Shown: positions 7,164 through 15,446, counted from the stretch's first letter. The stretch: 22,359 nucleotides of DNA from Planktotalea sp. (GCA_024645145.1 JAHEGL010000004.1:1-22359), one strand, 5' to 3'. A program made the numbers and translations. The notes: generated by a model not told the origin, from the letters alone.

Positions 7164-8758
7164 GCACAGTCTATGACCTTTTCGCCGAAACGGCCAAACG
7201 AACACCAGAGCGTCCAGTTCTGAATATCTTGCCGCGTGTCGCAAAGATTTATGACATTCCAAGCGGTGAAATCACTTACCGTGAAGCGCTTGTTGAAATT
7301 GATGAAATGGCCGCCGCATTTCAAGCCGCTGGATACAAAACAGGCATGCGCGTTGCGCTTTTGCTCGAGAACCGCCCTTCGTTTTTCATCATCTGGCTAG
7401 CACTGAATAAACTCGGGCTTTCTGTCGTGCCAATCAATCCAGACCTCCGCTTGAGTGAGCTGGAATACCTCATTGACCACGCAGAGCCGGCCCTTATCGT
7501 GGCGCTCCCTTCTCGTCACATAGAGCTAAAAAATGCGGCGAGCAGCGCCAATATTGCGCTCAGCGTCATTGCGCCAAACGACGCTATTCCCAGCCCGCGT
7601 ACAAACGCGAACGTTGCGCGCGATCAAAGCGGGCAAGCGCGTGAAGCCGCGATACTTTATACCTCCGGCACAACGGGAAATCCAAAGGGATGTGTGCTTG
7701 CCAATACCTATTTTTTGCTCGCAGGGCAGTGGTACGCAAACCTTGGCGGTATCGGCACGCTGAGCGAAAATGGCGAACGGATGATCACCCCACTGCCGAT
7801 TTTTCACATGAACGCCATGGCCTATTCCTTCATGGCAATGATCACTGTTGGCGGATGTCTTACAGTTTTGGACCGGTTCCACCCCAGCACCTGGTGGCAA
7901 GATGTGAGCGCCTCAAAAGCGACGTGTTTGCACTATCTAGGTGTCATGCCAACAATGCTCATGGGGTTTGAGCCATCCTCACAAGATCGCGCGCACAGTG
8001 TTCGCTTTGGCTTTGGCGCAGGTGTTGATCCGAACCTGCAAGCGGACTTCGAAGAGCGTTTTGGCTTTCCCTTAATCGAAGCTTGGGCAATGACCGAAAC
8101 AGGGGCAGGCGCAGTTATTGCGTCCGCCACCACAGACCGTTTGATTGGCAAATCCAGCATAGGAAAACCCGAAGCGGCCGTAGAGTGCAAAATCCTCGAC
8201 AACACAGGAAAGGTCGCGCAACAAGGCGAACTTTTGGTACGCCGCAAAGGCGATGATACACGCTACGGCTTCTTTTCCGAATACTACAAAGACGCACAAG
8301 CAACCGAAGACGCATGGCAAGGTGGCTGGTTTCACACAGGCGACATTGTCCGCGTCGACGCAGACGGCAACTACTTCTTCGTAGACCGCAAAAAGAACGT
8401 CATCCGTCGCTCTGGCGAAAACATCGCAGCGGTCGAAGTCGAATCCGTCTTGATGCGCCATCCAGAAATACGCGCCGCAGGGGTCGCCCCTGTGCCCGAC
8501 GCAATACGCGGTGACGAAGTCTTCGCATGTCTGAAGGTCGCCTATCCAACGCCAGAGCTCGCTGATGACATCACACGCTGGTGTCTGGGTCAAATGGCCT
8601 ACTACAAAGCACCGGGCTACATTGCCTTTGTCGACGAACTGCCATTAACCTCTACTCAGAAAATTCAACGAGCGGTGCTGAAAGCCCAGGCGGAAGAGTT
8701 AATGAGCAACCCGAAAACCATCAAAACAGCACATTTAAAAAAGCGGCAGACACGCTGA
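7160..8758 (+). CDS. AMP-forming acyl/aryl-CoA ligase
   Basis: A 532-residue ANL-superfamily enzyme that activates a carboxylic acid to its CoA thioester through an acyl-adenylate. The ATP phosphate-binding loop is LYTSGTTGNPKG (about 167-177). The adenine/Mg segment is WAMTETGAG (309-317), TGD is at 393-395, the hinge region is VDRKKNVIRRSGENI, and the catalytic Lys501 is in TSTQKIQR. The RRSGENI form recalls CaiC-type and related ligases, but the substrate cannot be read from sequence. In context, an indole- or oxindole-acetate or another aryl side-chain acid is likely. It overlaps iorB by ATGA and meets the thiolase gene by TGATG. Confidence 0.9.
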   Translation: MSTVYDLFAETAKRTPERPVLNILPRVAKIYDIPSGEITYREALVEIDEMAAAFQAAGYKTGMRVALLLENRPSFFIIWLALNKLGLSVVPINPDLRLSELEYLIDHAEPALIVALPSRHIELKNAASSANIALSVIAPNDAIPSPRTNANVARDQSGQAREAAILYTSGTTGNPKGCVLANTYFLLAGQWYANLGGIGTLSENGERMITPLPIFHMNAMAYSFMAMITVGGCLTVLDRFHPSTWWQDVSASKATCLHYLGVMPTMLMGFEPSSQDRAHSVRFGFGAGVDPNLQADFEERFGFPLIEAWAMTETGAGAVIASATTDRLIGKSSIGKPEAAVECKILDNTGKVAQQGELLVRRKGDDTRYGFFSEYYKDAQATEDAWQGGWFHTGDIVRVDADGNYFFVDRKKNVIRRSGENIAAVEVESVLMRHPEIRAAGVAPVPDAIRGDEVFACLKVAYPTPELADDITRWCLGQMAYYKAPGYIAFVDELPLTSTQKIQRAVLKAQAEELMSNPKTIKTAHLKKRQTR

Positions 8759-9936
8759 TGGTCAAAGCGCGACAAAACTACGACGGCGTTGCAATCACCG
8801 CGCCTTTTTCGATGCCCTATCAGCGTTATTCGATTGATACGGCACATTGGTGGATCGCCAAAGCCTTGCGCGGTTCATTGACTGCTGCAAACTTAAAACC
8901 CAGCGATCTTGATGGCTTTTCTGTCGCCAGTTTCACTCTGTTTCCTGACTCTGCCGTTGGACTTACACAGCATTTGGGCCTTTGCCCGCGCTGGCTCGAT
9001 CACATCCCAATGGGCGGGGCAAGCGCCTCTGTGGCGTTGCGCCGCGCCGCGCGTGCGGTTCAAGCGGGGGATGCAAATATAGTGGCTTGTGTTGCAGGTG
9101 ATACCAACCACATCGACAGTTTTCGCAACATGCTGTCGAGCTTTTCACGGTTCGCGCAGGACGCGTCTTACCCCTATGGATACGGTGGTCCGAACGCGAA
9201 TTTCGCATTGCTGACAGATCGCTACATGAAAGAATACGGCGCAACCCGCGAAGACTTTGGCCACATTTGCGTCGCGCAACGCGACAACGCTTTACGCTAT
9301 CAGAATGCAGTTATGAAAAAACCGCTCACGCTTGAGCAATACATGAGCGCGCGTCCAATCGCTGACCCCATCGCGCTCTTTGATTGCGTCATGCCGTGCG
9401 CGGGATCAGAGTGCTTTCTTGTCATGTCCGAGGACGAAGCCGCGAAACGCAATTTGCCCTACGCAATGCTAGGCGGCGCGATAGAGCGTCACAATGCCCA
9501 TAGCGAAGACGACATCCAGCTCCGTGGCGGTTGGACGATGGACATCGATGAGCTCTACGCCATGTCAAATTGCACGCCCGATGACATCGACCTGCTCCAA
9601 ACCTACGATGATTACCCCGTGATTTCGATGATGCAGATCGAAGATCTCGGCTTTTGCGCCAAAGGCGAGGGGCCCGAATTTGTCCGCAGTCATGACCTCA
9701 CAATCGATGGCGATTTTCCCCATAACACCTCAGGCGGACAACTTTCTGCAGGACAGGCGGGCGCTGCGGGCGGCTACATCGGCATGGTCGAAGCGATCCG
9801 CCAAGTAACCGGAACCGCAGGTGGCACTCAGGTCAAAAATGCAAGCATCGCAATGATCTCTGGCTTTGGCATGATCAATTATGATCGTGGCGTATGCACA
9901 AGTGCCTCAATCCTAAAAACGGGGGCGCGCGCATGA
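8758..9936 (+). CDS. Thiolase-superfamily protein (SCP2/Ltp2-like), candidate acyl-CoA aldolase
   Basis: A 392-residue thiolase-fold protein. The open frame extends upstream into the ligase gene, but the ATG at 8758 overlaps the ligase stop (TGATG) and gives a normal length. No cysteine occurs between residues 77 and 110, the segment where classical thiolases carry the acyl-accepting Cys; that loop reads MGGASASVA (85-93). Later blocks fit the SCP2-thiolase/lipid-transfer group: YPYGYGGPNA (138-147), QTYDDYPV with Tyr283 and Tyr286, and the NTSGGQLSAG block (323-332). Steroid-degrading Ltp2 is of this kind: it lacks the Cys, needs a DUF35 partner and catalyses retro-aldol cleavage of a beta-hydroxyacyl-CoA. 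The next gene encodes a DUF35 protein, so the same chemistry is plausible here. A conventional thiolase role is less likely. Confidence 0.85.
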   Translation: MVKARQNYDGVAITAPFSMPYQRYSIDTAHWWIAKALRGSLTAANLKPSDLDGFSVASFTLFPDSAVGLTQHLGLCPRWLDHIPMGGASASVALRRAARAVQAGDANIVACVAGDTNHIDSFRNMLSSFSRFAQDASYPYGYGGPNANFALLTDRYMKEYGATREDFGHICVAQRDNALRYQNAVMKKPLTLEQYMSARPIADPIALFDCVMPCAGSECFLVMSEDEAAKRNLPYAMLGGAIERHNAHSEDDIQLRGGWTMDIDELYAMSNCTPDDIDLLQTYDDYPVISMMQIEDLGFCAKGEGPEFVRSHDLTIDGDFPHNTSGGQLSAGQAGAAGGYIGMVEAIRQVTGTAGGTQVKNASIAMISGFGMINYDRGVCTSASILKTGARA

Positions 9937-11189
9937 CAGAGCCCCTTACGTTCCCACCAAAGAAAGACCCGCAGAAACGCTCTGCCACACCAACGCGCCC
10001 ACCTGAAGCACGCTCTCGCGCGTCTTTGGCCCTAACTGCCGCAGCCGCAGAAGGACGTTTTGCGTTACAAGTTTGCGATGAATGCCAAATTGTTCAATAT
10101 CCCCCACGGGATGCATGTATGAACTGCATTGGAACGGATTTGCGCTGGAATGATGTTTCCCCAAAAGGTCACTTGCTGGCAGAAACAACGGTTCAAACCT
10201 CTACAAAATTGTTCTTTCGCGAACGCGCGCCTTGGCGCATGGGGTCTGTAAAATTGGACGTTGGTCCCTTGATTTTATGCCATATCCATGGGGATTGCAC
10301 GCGCGACAGTGCCGTAAAGGTGTTGAACCGACTGGATAAATCAGGGCAGGCTGTTCTCATCGCCATCCCCCTCGAAAGGAGCGATCATATGGATGATGAT
10401 CCGCAATTGCGCGCGCTCTCTGCTCATCCCAAACACCGTCGTATCCTGATAACGGACGCATGGAACCCGAATACGCCCGCTCTTGCGCGCGCGCTTCTCG
10501 ATGCGGGTGCTGCGACTGTATTTGTTGGTGAGGCCGAAAGTTGGCGGCCCCATCCAAATCGCGATGCCCTTGCCAGCATGGCCAATGTTGAGGTGCTTCC
10601 GCTCGATGTTACAGACACAAGCTCTGTACAAAAGCTCGCGGGCGAGATTGGTGGCAAAACAGATATTCTGATAAACAACGCTCGTTTTTTGCGGCCCGGC
10701 GGCGTGCTGTCGCGCGGCGATACAGGCTTCGCGCGCGACGAAATGGAGGTTAACTATCTCGGCCTTATGCGGCTCGCGCAAGCCTTTGGTCCCGGCATGT
10801 GCGCGCGCACGGCTGATGGCGTCAATTCTGCCGCTGCTTGGGTCAACATTCTTTCCGCCTATGCGCTGTCCAACACACCAGAGTATGGCTGTTACTCTGC
10901 ATCAAACGCTGCTACATATTCGCTTAGTCAATCCTTGCGCGGTGAGTTTAGAAGCTCTGGCTTGCGCGTGATGAACGTTTTTGTCGGCCCGACAGAAGAC
11001 GATTGGCACGCACCACTTCCACCGCCCAAAGTGCTTCCGCAAAGTGTGGCGCGCTCTGTTTTGGATGGCCTCAATGATGGGCTGGAAGACGTGTGGTGCG
11101 GTGATATCGCCAAAGACATTCGCGATCGCTGGCGCAAAAACGCAAAAGTCTTGGAACGCGAAATGACATTCGGGAGCGACGGCGCATGA
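9933..11189 (+). CDS. DUF35 Zn-ribbon/OB-fold protein fused to a degenerate SDR domain
   Basis: A 418-residue fusion. Residues about 28-150 form a DUF35 acyl-CoA-associated module: a rubredoxin-like Zn ribbon with Cys48, Cys51, Cys62 and Cys65, then an OB fold ending in VLIAIPLE. Residues about 168-410 have the short-chain dehydrogenase fold (DILINNA at 244-250, YSASNAA at 321-327). The SDR part looks catalytically impaired: the TGxxxGIG cofactor loop is replaced by TDAWNPNTP (174-182), and the YxxxK lysine is Asn325. DUF35 proteins partner Cys-less or other thiolases (BbsA, ChsH2), which fits the gene just upstream. The ATG at 9933 overlaps the thiolase stop (ATGA); a start at 9894 would overlap more. 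The SDR half may be structural or may bind a ligand without redox chemistry. Confidence 0.88.
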   Translation: MTEPLTFPPKKDPQKRSATPTRPPEARSRASLALTAAAAEGRFALQVCDECQIVQYPPRDACMNCIGTDLRWNDVSPKGHLLAETTVQTSTKLFFRERAPWRMGSVKLDVGPLILCHIHGDCTRDSAVKVLNRLDKSGQAVLIAIPLERSDHMDDDPQLRALSAHPKHRRILITDAWNPNTPALARALLDAGAATVFVGEAESWRPHPNRDALASMANVEVLPLDVTDTSSVQKLAGEIGGKTDILINNARFLRPGGVLSRGDTGFARDEMEVNYLGLMRLAQAFGPGMCARTADGVNSAAAWVNILSAYALSNTPEYGCYSASNAATYSLSQSLRGEFRSSGLRVMNVFVGPTEDDWHAPLPPPKVLPQSVARSVLDGLNDGLEDVWCGDIAKDIRDRWRKNAKVLEREMTFGSDGA

Positions 11190-11959
11190 GCACACTTCAC
11201 TCTCTGGCCACGGATATTGCGTTGGGAAATGTTAAGATCATCGATCTGACGCACACCCTTGATCCAGATTTTCCAGTGATCATTCTACCACCAGAATTCG
11301 GCCAATGCGCGCGTTTCCGCATGGAAGAAATCAGTGCCTATGATCACCGCGGGCCTGCATGGAAGTGGCATAATCTCACGCTTTCCGAACACACGGGCAC
11401 ACATTTTGATGCTCCATCCCATTGGATTTCTGGGCGTGATGTTCCAAATGGCTCCGTCGATGAAATTCCGCTCGACGCTTTTGTCGGTCCGGTTGTCGTC
11501 ATCGACTGCTCTGAGGGCGCTGCACAGAATGACGATCTTGAGCTCACTGTCGAAGCCATAGAAAATTGGGAAGCCGAACACGGTAAAATCCCCACAGGCA
11601 CATGGGTATTGATGCGTACAGATTGGTCAAAACGCTCTGGTGCCGCGTATTTGAACATGCGCAAAGACGGTCCACATTCGCCCGGCCCAAACCCCGAAGC
11701 GATCCAATTCTTGATTAATGAGCGCAACATCCGTGGCTTTGGAACAGAAACCGTGGGCACAGATGCAGGGCAGGGTGCGCATTATGTACCGCCCTATCCG
11801 GCCCATTATTTTTTGCATGGCGCTGGCAAATATGGCCTGCAATGTCTTGCTAATCTCGACCAACTTCCGCCAACTGGCGCTATCCTGCTCGCGGCTCCTT
11901 TGAAAATCAAAAACGGCACAGGTAGTCCGCTGCGCGTGCTCGCAATGATAGAAGGCTAG
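11186..11959 (+). CDS. Cyclase-family metal-dependent hydrolase, probable isatin hydrolase
   Basis: A 257-residue protein of the cyclase/kynurenine formamidase superfamily. The metal and catalytic motif HxxxHxDxxxH is intact: His69, His73, Asp75 and His79 in EHTGTHFDAPSHW. Further conserved blocks are LMRTDWSKR, GPHSPGP, GTDAGQ, the YPAHYFLH region and a C-terminal GAILLAAPLKI. From memory, the whole layout, including the last two blocks, closely resembles the Mn-dependent isatin hydrolase of Labrenzia, which opens isatin to isatinate. I could not run an alignment. Kynurenine formamidase or another cyclic amide/lactone hydrolase is the alternative. It starts inside the previous stop (ATGA) and is followed by an 8-base gap. 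Confidence 0.82.
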   Translation: MSTLHSLATDIALGNVKIIDLTHTLDPDFPVIILPPEFGQCARFRMEEISAYDHRGPAWKWHNLTLSEHTGTHFDAPSHWISGRDVPNGSVDEIPLDAFVGPVVVIDCSEGAAQNDDLELTVEAIENWEAEHGKIPTGTWVLMRTDWSKRSGAAYLNMRKDGPHSPGPNPEAIQFLINERNIRGFGTETVGTDAGQGAHYVPPYPAHYFLHGAGKYGLQCLANLDQLPPTGAILLAAPLKIKNGTGSPLRVLAMIEG

Positions 11960-11967
11960 ATTGAGAC

Positions 11968-12909
11968 ATGGGTGAATTCAAAAGCAGCGTGACAGATATA
12001 AAAGAGTTAACGCCGCGCATCTCACAGATCACTCTTACGTCCGCAGACGGCACCACATTGCCTGTTTGGCAAGCAGGCGCACATATAGAGTGCGACGTCC
12101 CAGATGGCACGCGCGCCTATTCCCTGATCACTAGAGAAGACCCGCAAACCTACGTCATCGCTGTCCAACGCGAAAACGAAGGGCAGGGCGGATCGGCCTA
12201 TATGCATTCGCTTCAAAAGGGCAGCGAGATAAGTTTTTGCGCCCCCAAGAATGATTTCCCAATGGATCCGATTGCCCCTGCTGTATTGCTGGCAGGTGGT
12301 ATCGGTGTAACGCCATTGGTCTCGATGGCCAAAGAACTGAGGGCGCAAAATCGTCCCGTTTCGATGATCTACGCTGGTCGTTCAGAACCGGAAATGGCTT
12401 ATACCGAAACGCTTCAAACGACATTGGGTGCTCAGCTTCGTTTGCACTTTGATGATCAACACGGGCGTCTTGATATTAATGAAGTTGTTAATGCCCTTGG
12501 TCCAGAAGCACATCTTTACGTATGCGGCCCGCGCCCAATGCTCGATGCGACACGCGAAGCCACTGCAACCGCAGGGATAAGTCAGGATCGCGTTCATTTC
12601 GAAGTCTTCGAAGCCGCAAGCACCCGAACTGGCGACACTCCGTTTGAGGTACAAATCAATGACGGTTCAGTCTTTACCATTCCCGTTGGCAAAACCATCA
12701 TCGACGTGCTTGAAGAAAACGACATCGACGTCATGTACGACTGCCAACGCGGCGATTGCGGGATCTGCCAGTGCGACGTTCTTGAGGGCAAGCCCGATCA
12801 CCGCGACGTTGTTCTCTCCGACGCAGAGCGCGCGGCAGGGGACGTCATGCAGATTTGCGTCAGCCGCGCAAAGTCCGCAAGATTGGTTCTGGACATAGAA
12901 GGAGCGTAA
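11968..12909 (+). CDS. Oxygenase reductase, phthalate dioxygenase reductase type (FMN, NAD(H), C-terminal [2Fe-2S])
   Basis: A 313-residue flavin/iron-sulfur reductase that passes electrons from NAD(P)H to the Rieske oxygenase encoded next. Domain order is flavin domain (RAYSLITRE, about 49-57), nucleotide domain (GGIGVTP near 110; CGPRPMLDA near 189) and a C-terminal plant-type ferredoxin domain with the CQRGDCGIC cluster plus a fourth Cys near residue 298 (MQICVSR). This order is the hallmark of class IA (PDR/VanB) reductases, so no separate ferredoxin gene is needed and none is found. The stop is one base from the alpha-subunit start. Confidence 0.93.
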   Translation: MGEFKSSVTDIKELTPRISQITLTSADGTTLPVWQAGAHIECDVPDGTRAYSLITREDPQTYVIAVQRENEGQGGSAYMHSLQKGSEISFCAPKNDFPMDPIAPAVLLAGGIGVTPLVSMAKELRAQNRPVSMIYAGRSEPEMAYTETLQTTLGAQLRLHFDDQHGRLDINEVVNALGPEAHLYVCGPRPMLDATREATATAGISQDRVHFEVFEAASTRTGDTPFEVQINDGSVFTIPVGKTIIDVLEENDIDVMYDCQRGDCGICQCDVLEGKPDHRDVVLSDAERAAGDVMQICVSRAKSARLVLDIEGA

Positions 12910-12910
12910 A

Positions 12911-14251
12911 ATGGGCTTTCATGTAGGTAATCCAAAAACTGCCGTTGATCTTGTGCAGGCGCATCAAGTGCACCGCGATGTCTATATCTCACCCGAGGTC
13001 TACGCGCTTGAAATGAAACATGTGTTTGCCAATGCTTGGGTGTTTGTAGGCCACGAAAGCCAGACCCCGAACAAGGGCGATTACCTCGCAACACAGATCG
13101 GCAATCAGCCCGTCATTCAAGTGCGTCACAAGGCCGACGATATTCATGTCTTGCTCAATCGTTGCCCGCACAAAGGCACCAAAATTGTCATTGACCGCCA
13201 AGGCAACACAGGCAAGTTTTTTCGCTGCCCGTATCATGCATGGTCGTTCAAAACAGACGGATGTTTGCTCGCGATTCCTTTGAAAAAGGGGTACGAGGGA
13301 ACGGGGCTAGAAAAGACGCCAAACGGTAAAGGGATGAAAGCCGTCGGCGCTGTTAAGAACTATCGCGGCTTCATTTTCGCCCGTCTCGCAGAAGAAGGGA
13401 TCAGCTTTGAGGAGTTCTTTGGCGACAGCCTCAGCTCCCTGGATAATATGGTTGATCGCTCGCCCGAGGGTCGCTTGGAAGTCGTCGGGCCGCCGTTGCG
13501 CTACATGCATCACTGCAACTGGAAAATGCTGGTCGAAAACCAGACGGACACCTGTCACCCCATGGTCGCGCACGAAAGTAGCGCAGGCACAGCCGTTAAG
13601 CTTTATGAAGAAATGGATTTGCCAGAGGGCGCACCAAAGCCAGCCGCGATGCAGATTATCGCCCCTTTCATGAGCCCCTATGAATTCTTTGAAGGCATGG
13701 GCATTCGCACTTGGCCAAACGGGCACGGTCATACAGGTGTGCATCATTCGATTCACTCCGATTACTCTGCGATCCCTGGTTACTTTGACGCGATGGTCGA
13801 AACCTATGGCGAAGAAAAGGCCAAAGCGATCCTCGACGAGAACCGCCACAACACCGTCTACTTCCCCAACATCATGATCAAAGGACCAATCCAACAGCTA
13901 CGCACGTTCATCCCTCTCGCAGCCGACAAAACGATTGTTGAAAGCTACATTTACCGCCTCGTTGGAGCCCCCGATGAGCTGACCGCGCGCACCGCGATGT
14001 ACAACCGTATGATTAACGCGCCAACCTCGATCGTTGGGCATGACGATTTGGAAATGTATGAACGCGCGCAAGAAGGGCTGCATGTGAATGGCCTCGAATG
14101 GGTGAACATTTCACGCCTTTTGGAAGACGATGAAAACCATGATGAAGAAGCCGTGATGAACGGCACAACAGAACGGCAAATGCGCAATCAGTTCGATGCA
14201 TGGTGCAAATTTATGACGTATGATCTTGATCAACAGGGGCCCAAAGAATGA
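12911..14251 (+). CDS. Rieske aromatic-ring-hydroxylating dioxygenase, alpha subunit
   Basis: A 446-residue catalytic subunit. The Rieske [2Fe-2S] ligands are Cys85-x-His87 and Cys106-x2-His109. The mononuclear iron ligands are His216 and His221 in the helix starting NWKMLVENQTDTCH (203-216), with Asp378 or Asp379 (GHDDLEMYE) as the third. Asp213 is the usual electron bridge. The family's common Tyr before the first His is Cys215 here. This enzyme would add O2 to an aromatic or indole ring. Overall it belongs with benzoate/anthranilate/IacC-like oxygenases, but the exact substrate is not readable. It overlaps the beta gene by ATGA. A paired PDR-type reductase and an SDR are typical neighbours. 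Confidence 0.94.
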   Translation: MGFHVGNPKTAVDLVQAHQVHRDVYISPEVYALEMKHVFANAWVFVGHESQTPNKGDYLATQIGNQPVIQVRHKADDIHVLLNRCPHKGTKIVIDRQGNTGKFFRCPYHAWSFKTDGCLLAIPLKKGYEGTGLEKTPNGKGMKAVGAVKNYRGFIFARLAEEGISFEEFFGDSLSSLDNMVDRSPEGRLEVVGPPLRYMHHCNWKMLVENQTDTCHPMVAHESSAGTAVKLYEEMDLPEGAPKPAAMQIIAPFMSPYEFFEGMGIRTWPNGHGHTGVHHSIHSDYSAIPGYFDAMVETYGEEKAKAILDENRHNTVYFPNIMIKGPIQQLRTFIPLAADKTIVESYIYRLVGAPDELTARTAMYNRMINAPTSIVGHDDLEMYERAQEGLHVNGLEWVNISRLLEDDENHDEEAVMNGTTERQMRNQFDAWCKFMTYDLDQQGPKE

Positions 14252-14721
14252 GCGTCTCCAAAGATCACATTATCGATTTCATCTACGAAGAAGCCCGTAT
14301 GCTGGACGAAGGGCGTTACGATGAGTGGCTCGCCCTTTGGCTTCCTGACGGACATTACTGGATGCCGCTGGATTACAAACAAAGTGATCCAATCAACGAA
14401 ACATCACTGCTTTATGAAGACATGTTCATGCTCAAGCTGCGGGTCGAGCGTCTAAATGGCGCGCGCACCTTTAGTCAAAAACCAAAAAGCCGTTGTCATC
14501 ACGTCATTCAACGTCCTTTCGTGGATGAAATGAATGACACAACATTCGTCACCAACACCTCTATGCATTACGTGGAAACGCGGCTGGATGAACAACAGCT
14601 TCTTGCGCTGACAGCGCGTCACGATCTGACACTGGTGGATGGCACACTTCGCATCGCCATAAAACGCGTCGATATCCTGAATTGCGACGCTGCATTCCGC
14701 AATATCCAGCTGCTGCCATGA
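14248..14721 (+). CDS. Rieske dioxygenase beta subunit
   Basis: A 157-residue small subunit of the NTF2-like fold that forms the alpha3beta3 hexamer with the preceding protein. Recognisable blocks are the N-terminal FIYEEARMLDEGRYDEWLAL helix-strand, the DGHYWMPL strand (about 34-41) and the SRCHHVIQRP segment near 86-95. Length is in the usual 155-190 range at the short end. It starts inside the alpha stop and ends inside the SDR start (ATGA at both ends). Beta subunits are structural and are needed for holoenzyme stability. Confidence 0.92.
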   Translation: MSVSKDHIIDFIYEEARMLDEGRYDEWLALWLPDGHYWMPLDYKQSDPINETSLLYEDMFMLKLRVERLNGARTFSQKPKSRCHHVIQRPFVDEMNDTTFVTNTSMHYVETRLDEQQLLALTARHDLTLVDGTLRIAIKRVDILNCDAAFRNIQLLP

Positions 14722-15443
14722 CACAGTATACCGCGCTCATCACAGGCGGCAGCAAAGGGATCGGCGCAGATCTCGGCCAACGGCTTATCCACAGGGGATA
14801 CACCGTCGTTTCCTTGTCGCGCGGGACACCTGAATGGTCACACGATGCATTGCACCATGTCGAAGTCGATTTGACAGACGCTACAGCAACAGAGCACGCC
14901 GCCAAAGACATCGCCGCGACCCACAACATCACGCATCTGATTCACAATGCGGGCGTCATCCGACCCAATTTGGTGGAAGAGGCAACGACTGAAGACCTCA
15001 CAGCGCTAACCCAAATCCACCTTGGCGCACCCCTGATCCTATTGCAAGCTTGCTTGCCCAATATGAAAGCAAACCAATTTGGCCGCGTCCTGTTCAACGG
15101 CTCGCGTGCCGCTTTGGGCGTGCCAACGCGCACCGTATATTCAGCAACGAAAGCGGGTATCATCGGCATGGCGCGTACGTGGGCATTAGAACTCGCACAA
15201 TATGGAATCACCGTGAACGTCGTCGCGCCCGGACCTGTGCAAACTGATAACTTCTGGGATATCATCCCAAAGGGGAGCGAACGCGAAGCGGAGCTCGCCA
15301 AGCGTATGCCTGTCGGTCGTCTCGGCAATCCGCGCGATATTTCCAACGCGTTCATGTTCTTTTGTGATCCCGAAAATAGCTTTGTGACAGGCCAAACACT
15401 CTATGTATGTGGTGGTGCAAGTGTTGGAACACTCACGCTGTAG
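14718..15443 (+). CDS. SDR-family NAD(P)-dependent dehydrogenase (cis-diol or hydroxy-indoline dehydrogenase)
   Basis: A 241-residue classical SDR with all catalytic elements: TGGSKGIG (9-16), HNAG (75-78), Ser128, Tyr140 and Lys144 in YSATK. The ATG at 14718 overlaps the beta-subunit stop (ATGA) and is preferred over an in-frame start at 14682. Sitting directly after a ring-hydroxylating dioxygenase, it most likely oxidises the hydroxylated product. In an indole pathway that would be the C2 hydroxyl, giving a lactam (inference). It contrasts with the degenerate SDR domain earlier in the same operon. It is the last gene of the operon. Confidence 0.92.
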   Translation: MTQYTALITGGSKGIGADLGQRLIHRGYTVVSLSRGTPEWSHDALHHVEVDLTDATATEHAAKDIAATHNITHLIHNAGVIRPNLVEEATTEDLTALTQIHLGAPLILLQACLPNMKANQFGRVLFNGSRAALGVPTRTVYSATKAGIIGMARTWALELAQYGITVNVVAPGPVQTDNFWDIIPKGSEREAELAKRMPVGRLGNPRDISNAFMFFCDPENSFVTGQTLYVCGGASVGTLTL

Positions 15444-15446
15444 TTT

